A stretch of 7,113 nucleotides of DNA from DATEHG01 sp041691295 (GTDB lineage: Bacteria > Gemmatimonadota > Gemmatimonadetes > Gemmatimonadales > GWC2-71-9), in the NCBI GenBank assembly GCA_041691295.1, contig JBEPVA010000199.1, positions 1 through 7,113 of the forward strand, read 5' to 3'. Both the position numbers and the translations under genes were made by a program. This document shows, in pieces, positions 1 through 6,933 of this stretch. Numbering within the stretch: the stretch's first letter is position 1; every line of letters begins with the position of its first letter. The notes under the pieces were generated by a model, which was not told the origin of the DNA, ran no database searches, and saw nothing but the letters and a program-made list of their open reading frames with translations.

Positions 1-874
1 GCACGCCCACGCCGAGCGACAACAATCCCACGCGGGCAATGGGGGGGCGTATTTGGGCCAGCGGCGCCTCGCCCGCGGCGCGATCCTCGCTCAGCACCAT
101 GGTCCAGCGGGGGATTACCATGCTCGCCGGGGCACGGAGCCGGGTGTACGCCGCCAGATAGGGAGAGTGGGCCAGCAGCCACTCGAACCGCCCCGACGTA
201 GCTGCGGAATCGGCATGGATCGGCACTGGCCGATCGGCTTCAACAGGCGCCGTCCCGTACAGCGCCCGATCCCCATTGCCGAAGACGTGCAACTCGCGAG
301 TCGGAATCAGGGCGTTCTGCCCGGACCCATCCCACAGATAGTCCGCATCGATCACTCCGATGAGCAGCCCATGCTGATTCGAAAAGCCGGCGGCATGTCG
401 GATCAGGTAGACCACGGAGCTGTCCCCGGCGCGGACCGTCAGGAGAACGCTGCTTCCGGTGTCGAGCGCCGCCCGGGTCGCAGGATCGATCGGGGGGAGA
501 GGATCGGCCTCACCGAAGAATCGCAGGGGTGCCCCCCTCTCCGGCACGAACACCAGACTGCCCAGTCCGTAGACCAGGGAGCCGTCGCACGGCATGCCCT
601 CAGCGCCCGCCGAAGTGCACGGCGCGGTGCGCGGCGCGACTTGCTCCAGGTCGTTGTTGAGAACCCGGAGCCGCTCGGTCAGGGCCGCCGCGAGCGTCTG
701 GCCATCGTGCTGGAGGCGCTCGTAACTGGCCTCCCTGAGCTGCTCGGTGACCGTGCCGAATGCCACGAACGCCAACGCGGCCACGGGCAGCAGTGAGCAG
801 ACCAGAAACAGGAACAGCAGCCGGCGCCCGAATCGATTGCGGAGTGGGAGGTGGCCCAGCTTGGGGTGGTTCAT
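1..874 (-). CDS. Membrane-anchored sensor-like protein, N-terminal part (cut by window edge)
   Basis: The reading frame is open from an ATG at 874 to the left edge, giving 291 codons with no stop, so the C-terminus and output domain are missing. Residues 1-17 are basic (RNRFGRR), followed by a strongly hydrophobic segment at about 18-42 (LLFLFLVCSLLPVAALAFVAFG), then a long polar region to about 275. A second hydrophobic segment begins near 278 (IARVGLLSLGVGV) as the window ends. This layout of membrane anchor, extracytoplasmic domain and second membrane segment is typical of bacterial sensors such as histidine kinases and GGDEF/EAL proteins; which output it carries cannot be seen. Residues 43-80 look helical. 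Two cysteines at 86 and 96 lie in the presumed outer domain and could form a disulfide. The start at 874 is chosen because GGAG lies 10 nt upstream; an in-frame ATG at 934 would add 20 residues but has no ribosome binding site. It is 274 bp downstream of guaA, so it may be a separate transcription unit. Confidence 0.8.
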   Translation of the reverse strand, partial: MNHPKLGHLPLRNRFGRRLLFLFLVCSLLPVAALAFVAFGTVTEQLREASYERLQHDGQTLAAALTERLRVLNNDLEQVAPRTAPCTSAGAEGMPCDGSLVYGLGSLVFVPERGAPLRFFGEADPLPPIDPATRAALDTGSSVLLTVRAGDSSVVYLIRHAAGFSNQHGLLIGVIDADYLWDGSGQNALIPTRELHVFGNGDRALYGTAPVEADRPVPIHADSAATSGRFEWLLAHSPYLAAYTRLRAPASMVIPRWTMVLSEDRAAGEAPLAQIRPPIARVGLLSLGVGV

Positions 875-1041
875 TCCGTGTCGGCTCCGAGGTCCGGGCC
901 AGTGGCCGCATGGGGCAGCACCGGGAATGGACATGGAAGCAAGTCACGTACCTATTGGGTAGTAGATTAACTCGTTTCCTGACAGGCGGTTACCGTGCCT
1001 CAACTGGATAGGTCTCGATCGGGATGCCGCGACCTGCAAGT

Positions 1042-1065
1042 GGGCGGGCGGGCGGGCGGGCGGGC
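1042..1065 (+). repeat. (GGGC)6 tetranucleotide tract with G-quadruplex potential
   Basis: Six perfect tandem copies of GGGC lie on the plus strand, giving six G-triplets separated by single C residues. Four G-triplets with one-base loops are the classic pattern for a stable G-quadruplex. The genes here are transcribed from the minus strand, so the G-rich strand is the template strand, where a quadruplex could impede RNA polymerase reading through from guaA towards the sensor gene. The repeat is seen directly; its folding and effect are inferred. Confidence 0.85.
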
Positions 1066-1078
1066 CGAAAGTAGGCCC
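1062..1078 (-). other. Small GGGCC/GGCCC hairpin downstream of guaA
   Basis: GGGCC (1062-1066) and GGCCC (1074-1078) form a 5-bp all-GC stem around a 7-base loop. Its left arm overlaps the last copy of the GGGC tract. On the minus strand it is followed by CCCG repeats, not a T-run, so it is not a standard intrinsic terminator. It could contribute to pausing together with the G-tract. Confidence 0.4.
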
Positions 1079-1095
1079 AGCTATGAATCAGTCAA
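1068..1095 (-). promoter_or_regulatory. Weak promoter candidate for the sensor gene
   Basis: On the minus strand, TTGACT (1090-1095) matches five of six bases of the -35 consensus, and TACTTT (1068-1073) matches three of six of the -10 consensus, with a 16-bp spacer. Transcription would start near 1061, at the edge of the GGGC tract, leaving a leader of nearly 190 nt before the ATG at 874. The -10 match is poor, and a GC-rich organism may use different preferences, so this is only a candidate. Confidence 0.2.
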
Positions 1096-1148
1096 TCCTA
1101 TATTCCCAGAATGCCAGATTCCAATAGTCCACGACTCAACCCTTTTCC

Positions 1149-2705
1149 TCATTCCCACTCGATTGTGGCCGGCGGCTTCGAGCTGACGTCGTATACGACC
1201 CGATTGACTCCATCCACTTCATTGGCGATCCGATTGGAAATCAGGCCCAGTACTTCGGCTGGGAACGCAAACCAGTCCGCCGTCATCCCATCCCGACTGG
1301 TCACCGCCCTGAGCCCAATGGTCTGATCGTAGCTGCGGCCATCTCCCTGTACCCCGACTGACCGGATGGGCAGCAGGACCGCAAAGGCCTGCCAGATTTC
1401 GTCGTACAACCCCGCGGCCCGGATCTCTTCGATGTAGATGTGATCGGCTCTGCGAAGCACCTCGAGCTGCGGCTCCGTGACTTCGCCAAGGATCCGGATG
1501 GCCAGCCCCGGCCCTGGAAACGGGTGGCGGCCGACCATCTCGTCGGGCAGCCCGAGTTCGCGGCCGACGCGGCGGACCTCATCCTTGAACAGTTCGCGCA
1601 GCGGCTCGATAAGCTTGAACGGCAGCCGTTCGGGGAGCCCGCCAACATTATGGTGGGTCTTGATCGTCACCGACGGACCACCGGTCGGCGAGAACGATTC
1701 GATCACGTCCGGATACAGCGTCCCCTGCACCAGGAATCCGATGTCATTGCCGACCGCCTTGGCCTCCTTCTCGAATACCTCGATGAAGGTGTGGCCGATG
1801 CGCTTGCGCTTGAGCTCGGGATCGGTGACACCCTTGAGCTGGTCGAGGAACTCCCGGCTGGCGTCCACCGTGCGAAGATCGATGCCGAGGTGACGGCGGA
1901 AGGTGGTTTCGACCTGTTCACGCTCATGCAGCCGGAGCAGGCCGTGGTCAACGAAAATGCAGGTGAGCCGATCACCGATGGCCCGGTGCACCAGCACCGC
2001 GGCCACCGAGCTATCCACCCCGCCCGAAAGCCCGCAGATGACCCGGGTCGTTGGGCCGACCAGCTCGCGGATCCGGGCGATTTCGCTGTCGATGAAGTTG
2101 TGAGCGGTCCAGTTGGGCTCGCACTGGCAGATCTCGAACAGGAAGTTGTTCAATATTTCCTGGCCCCTCGGCGTGTGCGCCACCTCGGGATGGAACTGGA
2201 CCCCGAACAGCCGCTTACCGCGGTTCTCGAACCCCGCCACCGGCGCATTCACGCTCGACGCGGTGACGGTGTACCCCGGTGGCGCGGTGTCGACATGATC
2301 GCCGTGGCTCATCCAGACCGGTGTTTCCTCGCCGGCGCCGAAGCCTTCGAATAGTGCCCCGCCCTTGACCGTGATCGTGGCCCGGCCGTACTCGCGCCTC
2401 GAGGCCCGTTCGACCTTGCCGCCCGACATCTGCGCCATCAACTGCATCCCGTAGCACAGTCCGAGAATCGGAGTGCCCATATCGAGCAGCCCGGGCTGGG
2501 CCGTCGGCACATTCTCGCCATACACCGAGTTCGGACCGCCCGAGAGAATCACACCCTTGGGCTTCCACTCGCGGATCCAATCGATGGTCCGGGTGGGGGG
2601 ATGGATCTCGCAATACACATGCGCCTCGCGCACCCGGCGAGCGATCAGCTGGGTGAACTGGGAGCCGAAATCGATGATCAGGATGCCGTCGGGATGTTCG
2701 GTCAC
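1149..2705 (-). CDS. guaA: GMP synthase (glutamine-hydrolysing)
   Basis: Converts XMP, ATP and glutamine to GMP in the cytoplasm, the last step of guanine nucleotide synthesis. The 518-residue protein has the full two-domain layout. The N-terminal class I glutamine amidotransferase has IDFGSQFTQLIARRVRE, the nucleophile Cys84 in GLCYGMQ, and His172/Glu174 in GVQFHPEVAHT. The ATP-pyrophosphatase domain follows, with P-loop SGGVDSS at 227-233, then FVDHGLLR, LVQGTLYPDVIES, KTHHNVGGLP and RHPFPGPGLAIR. The C-terminal dimerisation domain ends in the family signature KPPATIEWE. I place the start at the GTG at 2705: it gives MTEHPDGILIIDFGSQ, like the usual GuaA N-terminus, has GGGAG five bases upstream, and forms a GTGA overlap with the lysA stop. 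A GTG at 2717 is in frame but would add four residues and place the initiator before that site. Length and motifs match the family; no defect is visible. Confidence 0.97.
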   Translation of the reverse strand: MTEHPDGILIIDFGSQFTQLIARRVREAHVYCEIHPPTRTIDWIREWKPKGVILSGGPNSVYGENVPTAQPGLLDMGTPILGLCYGMQLMAQMSGGKVERASRREYGRATITVKGGALFEGFGAGEETPVWMSHGDHVDTAPPGYTVTASSVNAPVAGFENRGKRLFGVQFHPEVAHTPRGQEILNNFLFEICQCEPNWTAHNFIDSEIARIRELVGPTTRVICGLSGGVDSSVAAVLVHRAIGDRLTCIFVDHGLLRLHEREQVETTFRRHLGIDLRTVDASREFLDQLKGVTDPELKRKRIGHTFIEVFEKEAKAVGNDIGFLVQGTLYPDVIESFSPTGGPSVTIKTHHNVGGLPERLPFKLIEPLRELFKDEVRRVGRELGLPDEMVGRHPFPGPGLAIRILGEVTEPQLEVLRRADHIYIEEIRAAGLYDEIWQAFAVLLPIRSVGVQGDGRSYDQTIGLRAVTSRDGMTADWFAFPAEVLGLISNRIANEVDGVNRVVYDVSSKPPATIEWE

Positions 2706-3973
2706 GCCTGCTCCCACTCAGGGTTGGCCCGCTCGCCGGCGAACAGTTCTTCCTCGCGTTCACGCGGCCGTACCACGCTATACCGCCCGCCGTCAACCAG
2801 GACCTCAGGGGCCCTCGGCCGGCTGTTATAGGTCGAGCTCATCACGAAACCGTAAGCACCGGCGCCGAGGATGGCGAGCCGCTCTCCGCTCAGGACCTGC
2901 GGGAGCGAACGGTCCAGCGCCATGAAATCTCCGGTCTCACACACCGGGCCGACCACATCCACTGTTTCGGCCGGACGGCCGCCACTCTCGAGCTCGACAA
3001 TTTCGTGATAGGCCTGATAGTGACTGGGCCGCACCAGGTCATTCATCCCGGCATCGACCACCACGAACTCCTTGCCGCCGGAATGTTTGCGGTAGAGCAC
3101 CGAGGTCAGCAGCACACCAGCACCTCCGACCAGGAACCGGCCCGGTTCCAGCAGCAGCGTCAATCCGAGATTCTTGAATGCCGGAGTCACGGTCGCGGCC
3201 AGCTGATCGGGATCCATCCCGGCCACTGCGGCGTACCGAATGCCCAGACCGCCGCCGATGTCGAGCGTTTCCAGTGTCGAGATGCCGGCGCCACGGACCG
3301 CCCTGACCAGCTCGGTCAGCCGGTCGAGACCCTCTTTGTAGGGCGCCGGATCGAGCAGCTGGCTGCCCAGATGCATCGCGAGGCCCGTCAGCTTGAGATT
3401 GGGCGCCGCTGCCACCAACTTCGCGATGTGGACCACTTCATCGACCGGAATCCCGAACTTGATCCCCCGGCCGCCAGTGGAAATGAACGGGTGGGTGTCC
3501 GCGGTCACCGCGGGATTGACCCGGATGCCGACGTGGACCTCGCGCCCCGCCTTGGCTGCGATCCGTGCCAACCCATCCAGCTCGGCCGGCGACTCCAGAT
3601 TTACATGCCCGAGCCCTGCCGCCACGGCCGCCTCGAGCTCCGCCGCGGTCTTCCCTACACCGCTGAACACCACTCGATCGGCCGCAAACCCCGCGGCCAG
3701 TACTCGACGCAACTCACCGCCGGACACGATATCAGCGCCAGCGCCGAGGTCACGGAGCACCCGGAGCACCGCGAGATTGCTGTTGGCTTTGACCGCGAAG
3801 CAGATCCGATGCGGCACCGCGGCCAGCGCCTGGTCAAGCCGCTGGAACTGGGTCCTGATCGACTCGGCGTTGTAGACGTAGGCCGGAGTGCCCACCCGTT
3901 CCGCAATCGCGGTCAGTGGCACGCCGGCCATCAGGAGTGTGCCGCCCTCACGGATGAGGCCGGCATCGGCCAT
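2702..3973 (-). CDS. lysA: Diaminopimelate decarboxylase
   Basis: PLP-dependent cytoplasmic enzyme that decarboxylates meso-diaminopimelate to L-lysine, the last step of the DAP pathway. The 423-residue protein is a fold-type III (alanine racemase-like) decarboxylase. Visible motifs are GTPAYVYN near the N-terminus, the PLP lysine Lys62 in CFAVKANSN, VGIRVNP, His201 in HLGSQL, the phosphate-binding glycines at about 240-244 (DIGGGLG), EPGR at 276-279, the active-site Cys345-Glu346 in GPVCETGD, and Tyr374 in GAYGFVMSSTYN. This CETGD/GAY set separates it from ornithine and arginine decarboxylases. The ATG at 3973 is preferred because it leaves a normal-length N-terminus and clears proS by 50 nt; the frame is open further upstream (to 4072) but that part overlaps proS and has no family resemblance. 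An ATG at 3931 (409 residues) is also possible, and neither start has a strong ribosome binding site. It overlaps guaA by four bases. Confidence 0.96.
   Translation of the reverse strand: MADAGLIREGGTLLMAGVPLTAIAERVGTPAYVYNAESIRTQFQRLDQALAAVPHRICFAVKANSNLAVLRVLRDLGAGADIVSGGELRRVLAAGFAADRVVFSGVGKTAAELEAAVAAGLGHVNLESPAELDGLARIAAKAGREVHVGIRVNPAVTADTHPFISTGGRGIKFGIPVDEVVHIAKLVAAAPNLKLTGLAMHLGSQLLDPAPYKEGLDRLTELVRAVRGAGISTLETLDIGGGLGIRYAAVAGMDPDQLAATVTPAFKNLGLTLLLEPGRFLVGGAGVLLTSVLYRKHSGGKEFVVVDAGMNDLVRPSHYQAYHEIVELESGGRPAETVDVVGPVCETGDFMALDRSLPQVLSGERLAILGAGAYGFVMSSTYNSRPRAPEVLVDGGRYSVVRPREREEELFAGERANPEWEQA
2711..2715 (-). promoter_or_regulatory. Ribosome binding site deciding the guaA start
   Basis: GGGAG on the minus strand lies within the last codons of lysA, with five bases between it and the GTG at 2705. 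It supports that start over the GTG at 2717, which would lie upstream of the site. The lysA TGA (2702-2704) overlaps the guaA GTG (2703-2705), so ribosomes finishing lysA could re-initiate on guaA. Confidence 0.7.
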
Positions 3974-3998
3974 CAGTCCAGGGGTATCGACCGTGTCG

Positions 3999-4017
3999 CC
4001 GGCTTCCCGCCAGCCGG
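3999..4017 (-). other. Intercistronic hairpin between proS and lysA
   Basis: CCGGCT (3999-4004) and AGCCGG (4012-4017) form a perfect 6-bp stem with a 7-base loop, just after the proS stop and about 25 nt before the lysA ATG. No T-run follows on the minus strand, so it is unlikely to terminate transcription fully. It could affect processing or lysA translation; in such GC-rich DNA a stem of this size may also be chance. Confidence 0.35.
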
Positions 4018-4023
4018 AGGTGT

Positions 4024-5472
4024 TCAGTACGCCTTGGCCCACACGGCCTCCGCAATGCTGGGCCGGTCGCACCAGACGCAGGTGGTCGGTGCCACCGGCG
4101 AACGGAACTCAGGATCTGGCAGCACTCTGATAGTAGCCTTGGTCTTGGCCTTGATGTCGGCTTCGCAGGCGGCATCGCCGCAGAAACCGGCGTAGACAAA
4201 GCCCGCTTCGTTCTCGATATGGGCGATGAACTCGGGCTTGGTCGCTCCCCGGATGCTGGCCCGTTCCCGGCGTTCACGAGCTGCCGAGAGCAGATCGGCC
4301 TGCATCTGGCCCATGGCCGCGATCAACTGCTTGCCCAGCCCCTCGACCGGGACCGGTTCCTTCCGCCCGCCGGTTCGCCGGGCCAGCATCACGGTGCCGG
4401 CCGCCACATCCCGCGGCCCGATCTCGAGCCGAAGCGGCGTGCCCCGGGCTTCCCACTCGTAGTACTTGGCGCCGGGCTTGATGCCCTCCCGCTTATCGAT
4501 CGTGACCCGGATTCCAGCTGCCTTGACATCCGCAAAGAGCTTGTCCGCGGCGGCCAGCACCCCGGCCTTTTCCTCATCATTCTTGTAGATCGGCACAATT
4601 ACGACTTGCCACTGCGCCAGCCGCGGCGGAATGACCACGCCGGTATCGTCGCCGTGGACCATGATCAGGCCGCCGATCATCCGGGTCGACACTCCCCACG
4701 AGGTGTTCCAGACATGATCCAGTCCGCCCTCGGCGGTCTGGAAGGTCATGTCGAAGGCTTTGGCAAAGTTCTGCCCCAGATTGTGCGAGGTCCCGGCCTG
4801 GAGCGCCTTGTTGTCCTGCATCAGCGCTTCACAGCTATAAGTGCGGAGGGCGCCGGCAAACCGCTCGCTGTCAGTCTTGCGGCCGGTCAGCACCGGCATG
4901 GCCATCCATTCTTCCATGAACTTCCGGTAGATCCCGAGGATCATCACGGTCTCCGCCTCGGCCTCGGCCTCGGTGGCGTGGGCGGTGTGCCCCTCCTGCC
5001 ACAGAAACTCCAGGGTCCGGAGGAACAGCCGGGTGCGCATCTCCCAGCGCACCACGTTGCACCATTGATTCATCAGCAGCGGCAGGTCGCGGTAGCTCTG
5101 GATCCACTTGGAAAACATCGAGTAGATGATGGTCTCCGAGGTGGGCCGCACCACCAGCGGCTCCTCCAGCAGCTTGCCGCCACCGTGGGTGACCACCGCG
5201 GTTTCCGGCGCGAACCCCTCGACGTGCTGCGCCTCCTTGGCCAGAAAGCTCTGCGGGATGAACAACGGGAAATAGGCGTTCTGGACCCCGGTTTCCTTGA
5301 ACATCTCGTCCAGCGCCTTCTGCATCTGCTCCCAGATGGCGTAGCCATTCGGACGGATGACCATGCAACCGCGCACCGGGCTGTAGTCCGCCAGCTCGGC
5401 CCGCATGATCACTTCATTGTACCAGGCGCTGAAATCGGTGGCGCGGGGGGTGAGCGCTTTATTGTCGGCCAT
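4024..5472 (-). CDS. proS: Prolyl-tRNA synthetase, short (archaeal/eukaryotic-like) type
   Basis: Charges tRNA-Pro with proline in the cytoplasm. The 482-residue protein is the short form of ProRS, without the large editing insertion that the longer bacterial type (about 570 residues) carries between motifs 2 and 3. Motif 1 lies at about 36-73 (GCMVIRPNGYAIWEQM onwards), the proline-binding RPTSET loop at 109-114, motif 2 at about 142-165 (RWEMRTRLFLRTLEFLWQEG), and the QAGTSHNLGQNFAKAFD stretch at 225-241. Motif 3 is GLIMVHGDDTGVVIPPRLA at 268-286. The anticodon-binding domain spans about 287-400. The C-terminal domain has four cysteines (431, 436, 465, 468; CX4C and CX2C), a likely zinc site, and ends in Tyr482, as is common in this class. 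The ATG at 5472 gives the usual start; only a weak GGAT precedes it. It lies 87 bp after hisS and probably shares its transcript. Confidence 0.97.
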   Translation of the reverse strand: MADNKALTPRATDFSAWYNEVIMRAELADYSPVRGCMVIRPNGYAIWEQMQKALDEMFKETGVQNAYFPLFIPQSFLAKEAQHVEGFAPETAVVTHGGGKLLEEPLVVRPTSETIIYSMFSKWIQSYRDLPLLMNQWCNVVRWEMRTRLFLRTLEFLWQEGHTAHATEAEAEAETVMILGIYRKFMEEWMAMPVLTGRKTDSERFAGALRTYSCEALMQDNKALQAGTSHNLGQNFAKAFDMTFQTAEGGLDHVWNTSWGVSTRMIGGLIMVHGDDTGVVIPPRLAQWQVVIVPIYKNDEEKAGVLAAADKLFADVKAAGIRVTIDKREGIKPGAKYYEWEARGTPLRLEIGPRDVAAGTVMLARRTGGRKEPVPVEGLGKQLIAAMGQMQADLLSAARERRERASIRGATKPEFIAHIENEAGFVYAGFCGDAACEADIKAKTKATIRVLPDPEFRSPVAPTTCVWCDRPSIAEAVWAKAY

Positions 5473-5500
5473 GGGTATCCATGCTTGGGTTCAACCAGCT

Positions 5501-5530
5501 CGACGGACCGATGGAACGTTGGACCGTCGG
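5501..5530 (-). repeat. Degenerate octamer array, left arm, between hisS and proS
   Basis: Read on the minus strand this holds three consecutive octamers: GACGGTCC, AACGTTCC and ATCGGTCC, followed by GTCG. They fit a loose consensus RWCGKTCC. The array can also fold on itself, with CGACGG pairing to CCGTCG. The 14-base segment at 5501-5514 is the exact reverse complement of 5576-5589, and 5521-5530 is the exact reverse complement of 5592-5601. It sits about 30 nt before the proS start. Confidence 0.75.
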
Positions 5531-5559
5531 GTGCGGTGTCAGGCTAGTGATGCGCCCGA

Positions 5560-6894
5560 TCAGGCATTCATCCTGCCATCGGTCCGTCGTTCCGACGGTC
5601 CCACGAGGTCCGCGACGGTCGCAACCAGCTGCTCAATTCGAACAGCCATCTGCCTCTTCGCAGTCAGGTCCTTGACCTGCACCTCGCCCTTGGCCCGGTC
5701 ATCGGGTCCGATCACGATTGCAAACCGTGCGTTGCGGGCATCGGCCAGCTTGAGCTGCTTGCCGACGGCTCCGGCGCCGAGCGAATACTCGACCCTGACC
5801 CCGGCATTGCGCAGTTCGTGAGCCAATCGCAGCAGCGTCGATTGATCGTCGTCGCCGATGGCGGCAAGGAACACGTCGATACTCGGCAGGTGCGGCGGAA
5901 TCCGGCCGCGGTCCTTGAGCAGCTCGCCGAGGACCACATCTCCCATGCCGAAGCCGACGCACGGCAGATCGACGCCGCCGATGGCGCCGACGAGGTTGTC
6001 GTACCGGCCGCCGCCGCAGATGGCGCGGAGTTCTCCCTTGGCATCGAACAATTCGAAGACGGTTCCAGTGTAGTAGGCCAGCCCGCGAACAATGGTCATG
6101 TCAACATCGAGAAAGCCGCCAAGGCCCATCGCTTCCAGGGCTGAAATTGTCTGCCGAAAGCCGATCGCTGCTTCTGACCCACCTGGAACCTTCGCGAGCT
6201 CCGACTCTACCTGCTCGATCCCTCGAATCCGGGAGATTTCCTCAAGAGCGAAAACCGTCGCTGGCGCGTAGGCTTGAGGACTGTCCGAGAACTTCTTGAT
6301 TTCGTCCTGCCGAAGCCGTTCAATCTTATCGATAAAGCTGAACGCGGCGTGAAGTCCGCTGTCCGGGACGCCCCGCCCCTTGAGTAGAGCCGTAAGCACT
6401 TGACGATTGGAGATTCTGACCCGGACATCCTCGGGACCAAGCCCGAGGGCCCGCATCACATCGATGGCCAGCGCCACGATCTCCGCATCAGCGGACGGCC
6501 CAGCCTCACCAATCAGGTCACAGTTGAGCTGGAAGTGTTCGCGGAGACGCCCGCGCTGCTGGCGTTCGTAGCGGAACAGCTGTGGAATGGAGAACCAGCG
6601 GATCGGCTTCTTGAGCCCGTTGGCGCGCGCCGCCACCATCCGGGCCAACGTCGGGGTCATCTCGGGGCGCAGGGCCACCGCCCGCTCACCCTTGTCGACG
6701 AAGTTGTACAGCTGGCCGACGATTTCGTCGCCACTCTTGGCGGTGTAGAGATCCAGCGATTCCAGCGGTGGCCCGTCGTATTCCTCGAATCCGTACCTCC
6801 CGGCCACCTGGCGCCAGATCTCGAAGATGTGGGCGCGCAGCGCAAAGTCTTCGGGATAGAAGTCTCGAAAACCCGGTAGAGCCTTGGCTTGCAT
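5560..6894 (-). CDS. hisS: Histidyl-tRNA synthetase
   Basis: Charges tRNA-His with histidine in the cytoplasm; class II aminoacyl-tRNA synthetase. The 444-residue protein starts with the typical ALPGFRDFYPED. It contains LRPEMTPTLAR at 75-85, motif 2 at about 100-130 (RWFSIPQLFRYERQQRGRLREHFQLN), the histidine-specific RGLAYYTGTVFE at 270-281, ICGGGRYDNL at 292-301, and motif 3 at about 307-318 (GVDLPCVGFGMG). The anticodon-binding domain spans about 337-431 (SIDVFLAAIG to VADLV). The last 13 residues (GPSERRTDGRMNA) look like an extension beyond the normal end and are largely encoded by a short DNA repeat. The ATG at 6894 is chosen because translation from it begins right at the conserved N-terminus; a TTG at 6930 would add a glycine-rich stretch of no family resemblance. 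No good ribosome binding site lies next to the ATG; a purine-rich tract (6913-6923) is too far upstream, about 18 nt. Confidence 0.97.
   Translation of the reverse strand: MQAKALPGFRDFYPEDFALRAHIFEIWRQVAGRYGFEEYDGPPLESLDLYTAKSGDEIVGQLYNFVDKGERAVALRPEMTPTLARMVAARANGLKKPIRWFSIPQLFRYERQQRGRLREHFQLNCDLIGEAGPSADAEIVALAIDVMRALGLGPEDVRVRISNRQVLTALLKGRGVPDSGLHAAFSFIDKIERLRQDEIKKFSDSPQAYAPATVFALEEISRIRGIEQVESELAKVPGGSEAAIGFRQTISALEAMGLGGFLDVDMTIVRGLAYYTGTVFELFDAKGELRAICGGGRYDNLVGAIGGVDLPCVGFGMGDVVLGELLKDRGRIPPHLPSIDVFLAAIGDDDQSTLLRLAHELRNAGVRVEYSLGAGAVGKQLKLADARNARFAIVIGPDDRAKGEVQVKDLTAKRQMAVRIEQLVATVADLVGPSERRTDGRMNA
5576..5601 (+). repeat. Degenerate octamer array, right arm, within the 3' end of hisS
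   Basis: Read on the plus strand, 5578-5601 holds three octamers: ATCGGTCC, GTCGTTCC and GACGGTCC. They are the same family as the left arm but in the opposite orientation. The 24 bases correspond exactly to hisS residues 432-439 (GPSERRTD). The arm can fold into a 9-bp near-perfect stem (5581-5589 with 5593-5601, one T-T mismatch) closed by a 3-base loop. Confidence 0.75.
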
Positions 6895-6933
6895 GGCGGC
6901 AAAAGTAACCGGCCCTCCCCCCCGATCCAAACT

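Larger units (their letters stand above)
875..1148. other. Gap between guaA and the sensor gene
   Basis: This 274-bp gap holds no credible gene or tRNA-like fold. It contains a GGGC tetramer tract, a small GGGCC hairpin and a weak minus-strand promoter candidate, each listed separately. The part next to guaA (about 1081-1140) looks more AT-rich than the coding regions. No hairpin followed by a T-run, the mark of an intrinsic terminator for guaA, was found. Confidence 0.6.

Noticed and set aside
53..796. Plus-strand open frame of 247 codons opposite the sensor gene
   Set aside because: The minus-strand frame has a clear membrane segment, basic N-terminus and continuous open frame to the edge; the plus frame is Arg/Gln/His-rich and looks like a shadow.
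1440..2354. Plus-strand open frame of 304 codons opposite guaA
   Set aside because: It lies fully inside guaA on the other strand, with no motif or initiation signal of its own.
3974..4072. Longer lysA start at 4072
   Set aside because: The extra 33 residues overlap the end of proS and do not resemble the family's N-terminus, which is complete from 3973.
3005..4195. Plus-strand open frame of 396 codons opposite lysA
   Set aside because: It is antisense to lysA, whose catalytic motifs are intact. The composition is that of a shadow frame and no ribosome binding site or domain supports it.
4219..5547. Long plus-strand open frame of 442 codons opposite proS
   Set aside because: It lies antisense to a well-supported prolyl-tRNA synthetase. 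Its protein is rich in His, Pro, Gly and Arg, as expected for a shadow frame in GC-rich DNA, and has no recognisable motif.
6895..6930. TTG start for hisS at 6930
   Set aside because: The extra 12 residues come from the purine-rich leader, while the conserved N-terminus begins right at the ATG at 6894.
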